Shown in pieces: positions 56,572-64,000 of a stretch of 64,000 nt of DNA. The DNA is from Batillaria attramentaria (lineage: Eukaryota > Mollusca > Gastropoda > Batillariidae). Location: assembly GCA_018292915.2 (NCBI GenBank), contig JACVVK020000054.1, forward strand, positions 1,652,001-1,716,000, written 5' to 3'. The notes below the pieces were generated by a model. That model was not told the DNA's origin, searched no databases, and saw only the letters and a program-made list of their open reading frames with translations. The position numbers and the translations under genes were made by a program. Position 1 is the first letter of the stretch. Each line of letters begins with the position of its first letter.

Positions 56572-56645
56572 ATCCAGTCATGGCGTAATGGTAGGATCGT
56601 ATGCTGTGGGCTTGTAACACACAGTGTCGAGTTAAAAGCGTGAAC
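56572..56645 (+). mobile_element. Possible tRNA-like relic
   Basis: TGGCGTAATGGTAGGATCGT resembles an A box and GTCGAGTTAAAAGCG a decayed B box. The arms cannot be closed into a full tRNA, so this is at best a SINE relic. Confidence 0.3.
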
Positions 56646-56984
56646 TGGCTATTTTCTATTTATGGGTGTTCCCGGTCCCTGATTAGGCGAAAAAGGCTTT
56701 CATGTGGACGGGGACAAATTGTTTGATAGCATGAACTGTAAGCTGTGGTATACATTCTCTCATGTTCGGCGCTCGTTTGTCAGTTTATCAGAGTGCATCT
56801 TAACCTGAGAGTGATTAGCTCGTTTTGGTATTTAAAAAGTCAGCTGGAGTAGAGTGACATTTCAGGCAGGAGATTTCTCAGTACGGTGGACTCGACGATG
56901 AAACTTTTAATAAGAAAAAACAGTCACACGACACAGTGTGACGTGCTAGTCAGTTCAGCAGATCATGCATCGCATAGCCGCCTC

Positions 56985-56986
<2 letters not shown>
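56646..56986. other. Intergenic sequence, no gene seen
   Basis: No supported frame or repeat. Confidence 0.4.

Positions 56987-57041
<55 letters not shown>
56987..57041. repeat. (CA)n microsatellite
   Basis: About 27 CA units. Confidence 0.95.
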
Positions 57042-57049
<8 letters not shown>

Positions 57050-57337
57050 TTTCTGAATCTACCCAAGGTATGCATTCACCCAGTAGACCGGATACATAAA
57101 TGCACGAGACGTAACTGGCTGCGTGACATGTACAGAATTCACCTATTTGTGCGCGAAGTATTGTGAGATACCTCAACCTATTCACTCATTGCAAAACCAT
57201 TTTGTTTGTTTGTTATTATTCTCAAACATGAAGGACTATCCTGCTGGGTCCAGCGCAAAACCGGCTCACACACCTGTACACTGTGAAGCTGTGTATACAA
57301 AAACATGCACAACTGGTGAGCGAACTAACTTCTTTAA

Positions 57338-57570
57338 TCAACTTTTTTGTTTAATCCGGGTTGCTTCCTCCCGAGGAAACGCCGCGCCGTTGCGCAGCAC
57401 AACCCACGTACCTACATCTTACATGTATTGAAATTGGTTTAGACTTGTTGTGGGGGAGAGGGGCAGGGAGGGGAGCGAGGTGGGGGAGGGAGGGGGAGGG
57501 GGACGGGAGCGGGGGCGGAGGACCCGCGGAGAAACCCTCGATTGACAGCAACTCGGAAGCCAGGAGAAAT
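57338..57570 (+). repeat. Family C repeat with embedded G-rich tract
   Basis: CCGGGTTGCTTCCTCCCGAG, GCGCCGTTGCGCAGCACAAC and GGAGGACCCGCGGAGAAACC match family C. At about 57449-57525 a G-dense segment has many runs of three or more G. The match ends near CTCGGAAGCCAGG, where the 56.3 kb copy continues into family D. Confidence 0.7.
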
Positions 57571-57991
57571 GAGTACCACCTACAACAGCTTGATTTTATA
57601 TCGAGGCCGCGCTTTTACCGTGACAGCAGTGAAGGCCATGCAGCATGGCTTTTTGATTTAGTTTTACAGAACTGAAACTGTTACAGTAAGCAATGAAACT
57701 TACACATGTAATGTGCTCGTTTAAAACCTAGGCTTTCGCGTCTTTCTCGTAGCACAAAGGCCTTTTGTTGAAGGGTAAAGAGCGATTAGATCACACACAT
57801 GACTGAACTATTAAATTCTCCGGCCTTAAAGAAACGAAAATGTTTCGGTTTGGGTAATCCGGACTGAAAATCGGCTGACGGCAGCCGTTAGGAAAGAGAA
57901 ATGACCAAGGGATGGAACTCCTGTTTTCAATCTTACTTCTATTACGGCATTGTAATTATAGCTGTTTATTCAATTTCTTTCTTACAGCAGA
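57571..57991. other. Intergenic sequence, no gene seen
   Basis: No supported frame. Confidence 0.4.
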
Positions 57992-58635
57992 CATGATTAT
58001 ACTCAACTATCAAACACAAGGATGACACTTCGGTAAACATGATTATACTCAACTATCAAACACAAGGATGACACTTCGGTAAACATGATTATACTCAACT
58101 ATCAAACACAAGGATGACACTTCGGTAAACATGATTATACTCAACTATCAAACACAAGGATGACACTTCGGTAAACATGATTATACTCAACTATCAAACA
58201 CAAGGATGACACTTCGGTAAACATGATTATACTCAACTATCAAACACAAGGATGACACTTCGGTAAACATGATTATACTCAACTATCAAACACAAGGATG
58301 ACACTTCGGTAAACATGATTATACTCAACTATCAAACACAAGGATGACACTTCGGTAAACATGATTATACTCAACTATCAAACACAAGGATGACACTTCG
58401 GTAAACATGATTATACTCAACTATCAAACACAAGGATGACACTTCGGTAAACATGATTATACTCAACTATCAAACACAAGGATGACACTTCGGTAAACAT
58501 GATTATACTCAACTATCAAACACAAGGATGACACTTCGGTAAACATGATTATACTCAACTATCAAACACAAGGATGACACTTCGGTAAACATGATTATAC
58601 TCAACTATCAAACACAAGGATGACACTTCGGTAAA
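57992..58635. repeat. 46-bp minisatellite, 14 exact copies
   Basis: The unit runs from CATGATTATACTCAACTATC to ACACTTCGGTAAA. The span of 644 bases equals 14 x 46, and no differences between units were noticed. It has no spacers and no hairpin-forming end, so it is not a CRISPR array. Confidence 0.97.
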
Positions 58636-59189
58636 GAATTATAACACTTTTGAGCTGAATGTGAACGTTTTCAGCCACGCGCATGCTAAAGTTGGACGGG
58701 GTTACCTTGTCATCCCTTAAAAGCCCATGCGAAAAAAATCGCATTTTTACTTGAAATCTTCAGATCACTAGAAGCCAGTTGACACCGGTCTCCCGCCTAG
58801 CGGGAAGGCCAACGCCTTACGTAATAGTGGATTGAAGTGGCTCTTGCTGGTGTGTAATGGCGTGTTTCTTTTGACAAGTGTTATCATACAGCGTGCATAT
58901 GGTAGTTGGGCTCGAGCTCTTAAGAGTTACCGAGCCATTGCTCACCCCTCCTAATTCCTAACTCTCTGCCTATGTTTTGAACGATCCTGGGATGACCCAG
59001 CGCTTCGAATCTTCAGACGACATCCGCTGAAATGTCATGCGTGGTCTAACGCTCTCATTAGCATGTGACTTGGGGTATTACATTACAGAATCATGCCTTT
59101 GCGCGAGCTAGGACCACAAAGATAATAAAACTGATAACGAGGAAAACATCGATTTTGCGTCGGGAGCTAGACTGTTAGAGGTGGAGTTA
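58636..59189. other. Intergenic sequence, no gene seen
   Basis: GGTCTCCCGCCTAGCGGGAAG (58781-58801) contains a short perfect hairpin (CCCGC/GCGGG). No coding signal. Confidence 0.4.
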
Positions 59190-59465
59190 CTACCTTCTTC
59201 GTTTTCTCTCTACATTCATATAATGAAGACAGAAATGGGACGTTCTCCGACAAAGCATCTGTGCACATTACGTCGTGCCTAAATTGTGAAATTGCCTTTG
59301 AGTTTGAATTTTCGCCGGCTTGCACAGAATGTAAGCGGCAGTGTATTGCATTCAGAGCTCTGCTGATCATTGAGGTCGACCACGTAGCGTACATGCGCAC
59401 TCACAAGCGTAATGTTCCCAAAGTTGACTTTTGTGAAGATGGAATACGAGCATTTAAATACCGCG
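59190..59465 (-). repeat. Family F, diverged minus-strand copy
   Basis: The minus strand has TTGTGAGTGCGCATGTACGC, AGAGCTCTGAATGCAATACA and GCCGGCGAAAATTCAAA, matching the 29.2 kb copy in order. Confidence 0.5.
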
Positions 59466-59495
59466 CCACATGAAAAGTACGTCTTCTGAAGGACC

Positions 59496-59812
59496 CCCCC
59501 AAAAAAACAACAACAACAACAACAAAAAAACAACAACAACAACAAAACAAAAACAAGAACAACAAACAACAACAATAAACAAACAAAAAACAACAACAAA
59601 AAAACAACAAAAACCCCAAACAATCAAAAAAGAAACAAACGAACAAAAAATCAACAACAAAAAGCAAACACACAAACAAACAAAAACACAAAACAAACAA
59701 ACACCACCACCAACAACAAATAAAAAAGAAACCCCTAAAACAACAACAAAAAAACCCCAACAACAACAAGCCAACCAACCAAACAACAACAACAAACAAA
59801 CAAACAAACGGT
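59496..59812. repeat. CAA/ACAA-rich simple sequence
   Basis: More than 300 bases of CAA, ACAA and A-run words. Long frames across it on both strands are low complexity. Confidence 0.93.
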
Positions 59813-60415
59813 TACACCTATGCACATTACAGCGTAACATAAGCCCGAGCAGAGGACAGCAAAAGTAATCTGCGACATATACATCAAAACAGATGAACTG
59901 ACAAGGTGGCTGCAGGATTTTCTTCCTGGGACCACTGCTAATCCTTCATGACCCAGACAACGGTATTAGCAGCCTGACACTAGTGACAGCCACAACCGTG
60001 ATGAAACAGACCCGAGGGGCGTGAGAAGCTTAATCCTAAGCCTGCTGTGATACCAGGGCTTGAAAATACGATCACCAGTCTACATCCTGCCTAGCTAGTT
60101 TTGATCCGTTTCGACTGTGTGTGCCATGTAGTCTCTGTCTCTCTGTCGCATTCTCTCTCACTCAGTCAGTCTGTCTGTCTGTCTCTATGCATTAATTTGT
60201 ATTTCTTTTCCAGCTTAGACATTTTAAATTTAAATTTGTGTTTAGATTCATGCTCGTTGTTTTAAGCACCCCATTTATGTCTACTTTAAAAAAAACAACA
60301 ACCACCAAAAAACCCCTTCAATTTGTTTTTATATTTGTGCACAGTTTGAGGACCGCCTGTACTATAGACAGTTGATTAATAAGACAAATTGCCGTGCACT
60401 GTCAAAAGAAACGTA
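59813..60415. other. Intergenic sequence, no gene seen
   Basis: A CTGT patch lies near 60168-60183. No supported frame. Confidence 0.4.
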
Positions 60416-60471
60416 TCATCATCGTCATCGTCATCGTCATCGTCATCATCATCATCATCATCATCATCATT
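60416..60471. repeat. (TCATCG)n/(TCA)n microsatellite
   Basis: The hexamer alternation of TCA and TCG gives way to pure TCA. Confidence 0.95.
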
Positions 60472-61906
60472 TCTCGCGGTTTTTTTTAAAAATTTTTAAT
60501 TAGGTAATTTATTTTTGTTGCTTAAAGGAATGTGTATGTTTGTGCAGCGTTCTCGATCCTGTCTAGGATTCAGATCCGCAGAGGGCAAAACATGGTCTCA
60601 GCTAGATTACCTTGCGTTCCGAGACTGCGCTGTATCTTCAGGTTGCACACTGGGCTACATGTACTTTTCTCAATCCTCCTCTGCAGCATACCGTCCAGTT
60701 GGCAGGCAGACCCGCCGGCTGCAGCCGCCACCCAAAGGACTGCTCATGAATATGTAATTATGACGTGGGACTACAGTGCTGGGCCACACTGTCGACAGAC
60801 AGATCATGCTGTCGGGGATTTGGGCTTATTACTGCCGTCACCTGATAAAAGGGCCTAACCACTGATCAGATTCGTGGCGCTTAGATCCTTTTTACAGACG
60901 ACAGTAGACGACATAAGGCGGTCTAGAAATGCACCTTTCAGTAAGCATTATGGAATGTTTACTGGTGTATGTAATGTAATTTGTCAGCCCACGACTAGAC
61001 GTGCACAGGTGAACGGCAAAATCCTTTGGAACGAATTCAGAAGTCACAGTATGGGACGACAAGCAGTCAACTTCATCATCATGTTACATCCATTCAGACA
61101 TTGCAGTTGCTTGAATAGGCTGGCAGTGAATTGCACTCCAGTCGGATTATTCCTCCAGTGGATGCAAGTCTGCGTCTTTTGGAAAACGACATGCAGGGAA
61201 CAAAAACATTGCTACAACGTGCGGAACTAAGTCTCTTTAACAAGCCATTCATTCAGATAGTCCGACGTAGAATATTTCTCTTTCTTTCTTTCTTTCTTTC
61301 TTTCTTCACGAGGAGGCTGAAGGACTAATCTAATTGGAGCAGAACTCAGCAAGCCTGAACCATCAATTCTGCGGCTCTCGGATGACAAGAAAAACACCAC
61401 CGAGCGGTCACGAGGGCGGGACTTGTCTGGCTGTGACGTTGTAAGGCGATTTGTTCCCTGACGTTACAATCCACGTCATTCATCGAAAAGGCATCAGCAG
61501 GACGACACGTCAAACCGGCGCTGGCTTAGGTCCAGAGGAAAAGACCTTTTGGAGAGGGAAGATTTTGTTAGATTTGCATTAGTCTTGAAGGTCATCTGGT
61601 TGGTTGGAAACGCTTCATCACGAAGACTTAGGCTCAGCAAGTCTGGTCTAGGTGATGGATCTTTGCAGGAAAGGTACGCTTGGCGGTGCCTTGAAAAGTT
61701 CAATCACTTCAGGTTTAGAAGAAGAAAGGAAAGAGCGATAATCGCACCATCCGTTAAGCTGCTCTATGGACATCCAGTGCCGTAATAACTTTCATCGTTA
61801 TCGCCAGAAATATCTACCTATATATCTTTGCCGATTTAGGCTGCGGCGTATAGCGTGTTCAAGGTAACAAAAAATATTTATGGAACTTACTATTTGAAAA
61901 GCAAAC

Positions 61907-61908
<2 letters not shown>
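60472..61908. other. Intergenic sequence, no gene supported
   Basis: Frames of 60-118 codons occur but none has a domain pattern or splice support. A (CTTT)n run lies at 61280-61306. Confidence 0.4.
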
Positions 61909-61931
<23 letters not shown>

Positions 61932-61939
<8 letters not shown>

Positions 61940-62045
61940 TTAGGGTTCAACGTCCTTTTCAACCATATAAGGGCAATATCAAAGACGGCGCAAAGAGGAA
62001 AAATCTAGGAACAGCTACGCTCTAAAACTCGACTGTCCCGATTCC
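61932..62045 (-). mobile_element. SINE-A, diverged copy between two GA tracts
   Basis: Plus-strand GGGGTTAGGGTTCAACGTCC, TTTTCAACCATATAAGGGCA and ATATCAAAGACGG(C)G match the SINE-A tail and body. The B-box region is decayed. GA runs at 61909-61931 and 62049-62071 flank it. Confidence 0.7.
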
Positions 62046-62071
62046 ACCAGAGAGAGAGAGAGAGAGAGAGA

Positions 62072-62954
62072 AACAGAGACAGACAGACAGACATAGGGCA
62101 AACGGACAGATTTCTAAGGCCATCCAAAAATCGTATCACCAAACTGAAAACGGTCAAAGCAGGAAGGGCAAAACCTGCGTGCATAAATATAACATCACGA
62201 ACCTGAAAGCTAAGCTGTCAGTTAGTAGATCAAAACTTCCCTGGACTGTTCCAATCTACTATCTCAAAGAAAGCAATGGCGAAATGTCTCGACTGTAACT
62301 CATACGCACACTTTACTTCGAGAACGAATACCCCTCTCCTCCGCTCAATCAAACGTTCGTCCTAGCTCCATAACCACACACAAGCGTGTAGCGATGCCTC
62401 ATTCATTCCGAGATTAAATCTACATTTATCCTTCTGAGGGAACAGTAGAATGACCGCCCTTATCACCAGAGTTACCGCCGTTTAATAACCAAAACGGCGC
62501 CTCTCCCGTCAGTCCATTTTTCGCACCGCCTCGGCTGGCCCGAACCTCTGAGGCCATCCAGCACGTCTCGGTTTGCCAAACTGCCTCCGAAGCACGTGCT
62601 TGGTTTCCGATCTCCGCGCCACGTGCTCAAAGGTCGATAACTCTCTGTGATGGGGAGGTCATGAGAGACAACTGGTGAATGAAATCGGGGTGCACTCCCG
62701 TGATGAGGCAAAATGCAGGAAGTTGTGTGGCGACGCTAGCTTGTGGTGAGTCTTGGCCTATACAGGGAGAAGACTTGTGTGGAACATAAACAATGAGCTT
62801 CGGGGAACTTCGTCTGCGGAAGTTACGGTTTTAGCACTTGTGGAGCGGAATGTGTGCGTGAGTTGTTGCGACTCAAAGACGCAGCGGGCCGTCTGGATGA
62901 GATTGTATTCGCGGAAGAAACTGATGTGGAGAACTAAGAGAAGTTACAAAACAA
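62072..62954. other. Intergenic sequence, no gene supported
   Basis: GC-richer at 62460-62620, but frames show no recognised domain. Confidence 0.4.
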
Positions 62955-63069
62955 ACAAACAAACAGACCCCCCCCCCCAAGAAAAACAACAACAACAACA
63001 AGAACAACAACAACAACAACAACAACCAAACAAAACAAAAGAACCCGACAACAAACAACAAACAAACAA
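62955..63069. repeat. CAA/ACAA-rich simple sequence
   Basis: ACAA and CAA runs that continue after the following SINE (63246-63280), so the SINE inserted into this simple repeat. Confidence 0.92.
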
Positions 63070-63245
63070 GGGTGGGTGGGTGGGTGTTTAGGGGTTTAAC
63101 GTCCTTTTCCACCACATACGGGTGATGTCAAAGACGGATCAACGATGAAAAAGACAGCACAAATATTTGGCCCCAGCCGGGATTCGAACTCACGACCCGA
63201 GCATTGGAAGTCCAACGCCCTATCATTCGGCCACCCCGGCTCCCC
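63070..63245 (-). mobile_element. SINE-A copy inserted in an (ACAA)n tract
   Basis: Complete minus-strand copy: head GGGGAGCCGGGGTGGCCGAA, B box GAGTTCGAATCCCGGC, body and (CCCA)n tail. Its flanks are ACAAAC repeats on both sides, so any target-site duplication is hidden in the simple sequence. Confidence 0.92.
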
Positions 63246-63525
63246 ACAAACAAACAAACAAACAAACAAACACAACAACTGCGATGAAAGTAAAAATCAC
63301 AAATCTACAAACACGTACTTTATCTCAGTGCCATCACGAATTATTCTCAGAAAGAGGTATCCTTGAATCTGCCGCCAACACACTGTTTCAGTCCACCAAC
63401 CAGTCAAGTATTTTACACCATCCCCACACACCGCAAAAAAAGGATCAAAATCCTAGCCAACCACGTCCCCACCCCACTACGCGACAGCCGGCGTCTGGAT
63501 AAGTAGATCTCGCACTAATGTAGTG

Positions 63526-63774
63526 ATGTTCAACTCCTGTCGTGCGGTGGTCAGCACGGACGACTATCAACGTGGCAAGAATGTCTGGCAATACCTGACA
63601 GGGGACAACGTCCACATGGCCAGCGGTGACGTCGGGGGACTGGCCCCCTCGGTCGTCTGGTCAGAGCTGAGGCACGCCAGGCGCTGTCCCTGGGGAGTTG
63701 TCGTGGAGGGTCGTTGGGGTTGTGACTGGAAGTTTGTGGGTCGTAAACTTGCGCATTACTGGCCGGTGACCTGA
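63526..63774 (+). CDS. Candidate coding exon or small gene, Trp-rich, unrecognised
   Basis: An 82-codon frame from ATG (63526) to TGA (63772-63774), open back to about 63457. Third positions are mostly G or C (GTC, GAC, AAC, CTG, GGC, ACG), stronger than elsewhere in the window. The product has at least six Trp, for example GKNVWQYLTGDNVHMASGD and RWGCDWKFVGRKLAHYW, and four Cys. A splice-like TGTAG sits just before the ATG, so this could be a last exon. No domain is recognised. Confidence 0.5.
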   Translation: MFNSCRAVVSTDDYQRGKNVWQYLTGDNVHMASGDVGGLAPSVVWSELRHARRCPWGVVVEGRWGCDWKFVGRKLAHYWPVT

Positions 63775-64000
63775 GAGGAGGTGACTGGCCGTGGGAGCAA
63801 GGAACTAAAAAAAAAATTGATTACCCTTGTTGTAATCTTGTTACGAGAGTGGTAGGCTACCTTTCACATTTTCAGCGACTCCTTGAATATGATTAAGAGA
63901 GCCAGTGAATTCATTTGGCTGCATTTTTACACTAACGCCAGTAGAGGTTTCAAAAAATTGTATTGCAGAAGTTAAGCGTGTGTGTGTGTGTGTGTGTGTG
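63775..64000. other. Downstream sequence and start of a (GT)n run
   Basis: Possible 3' flank of the preceding frame. A GT run begins at about 63979 and reaches the window edge. Confidence 0.5.

Noticed and set aside
57992..58635. Possible CRISPR-like array of regular repeats
   Set aside because: The 46-bp units are contiguous with no spacers, there are no cas genes and the context is eukaryotic.
59401..59868. Frames of 128-132 codons rich in F/V/C/L or N/K/Q/T
   Set aside because: Direct translation of the CAA/ACAA simple repeat; not protein genes.

Overview
The window looks like nuclear DNA from a metazoan, most likely a gastropod mollusc. The sequence shows no operons, no compact gene layout and no ribosome-binding sites. 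It is dense in dinucleotide microsatellites and carries many tRNA-derived SINE copies, LINE 3' ends and low-copy tandem duplications. The gastropod assignment is an inference from repeat style and was not checked by any search. The window is repeat-dominated and gene-poor, and almost every long reading frame is low-complexity translation.

Genes. The best-supported gene is a pair of minus-strand exons at 46900-46679 and 45477-45232. Both have canonical GT donors and the same phase, and they are separated by a 1.2 kb microsatellite-bearing intron. The product is unrecognised; a faint resemblance to the start of an RGS-type helix is only a hint. Weaker single-exon candidates are at 63526-63774 (+, strong G/C third-position bias), 44477-44620 (+, terminal exon with a Cys-rich tail), 40863-41118 (+) and 11806-11465 (-). 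No rRNA gene, functional tRNA gene, CRISPR or virus was recognised.

Mobile DNA. Family labels A to H are mine. SINE-A (about 170 bp, tRNA-like head with A and B boxes, CACCCACCC tail) occurs in about a dozen copies plus fragments. At least four copies have clear target-site duplications, at 2.9, 18.1, 24.7 and 31.5 kb. SINE-B (about 400 bp, different tRNA head, TTA-rich tail) occurs at 26.9, 29.6 and 38.0 kb. A 5'-truncated LINE with RNase H and CCHC coding sequence and a perfect 13-bp duplication lies at 48788-49264 (-). A second LINE 3' end of CR1/L2 type lies at 52182-52494. Several shorter dispersed families (C to H) recur.

Tandem DNA. There is a 43-bp purine-rich minisatellite (about 29 copies, 23.4-24.65 kb), an array of 14 seemingly identical 46-bp units (58.0-58.6 kb) and a 16-bp array with an inverted partner (35.3-35.6 kb). 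There is also a long inverted repeat with a tandem loop (53.5-53.7 kb). Five low-copy arrays have monomers of about 125 or 160-200 bp (4.8, 26.4, 41.2, 46.9 and 47.6 kb). I found no convincing novel multi-gene system. The observations most worth a second look are the spliced gene, the young LINE insertion, the homogeneous 46-bp array, the repeated SINE tail at 18.3 kb and a 58-bp core shared by two microsatellite loci.
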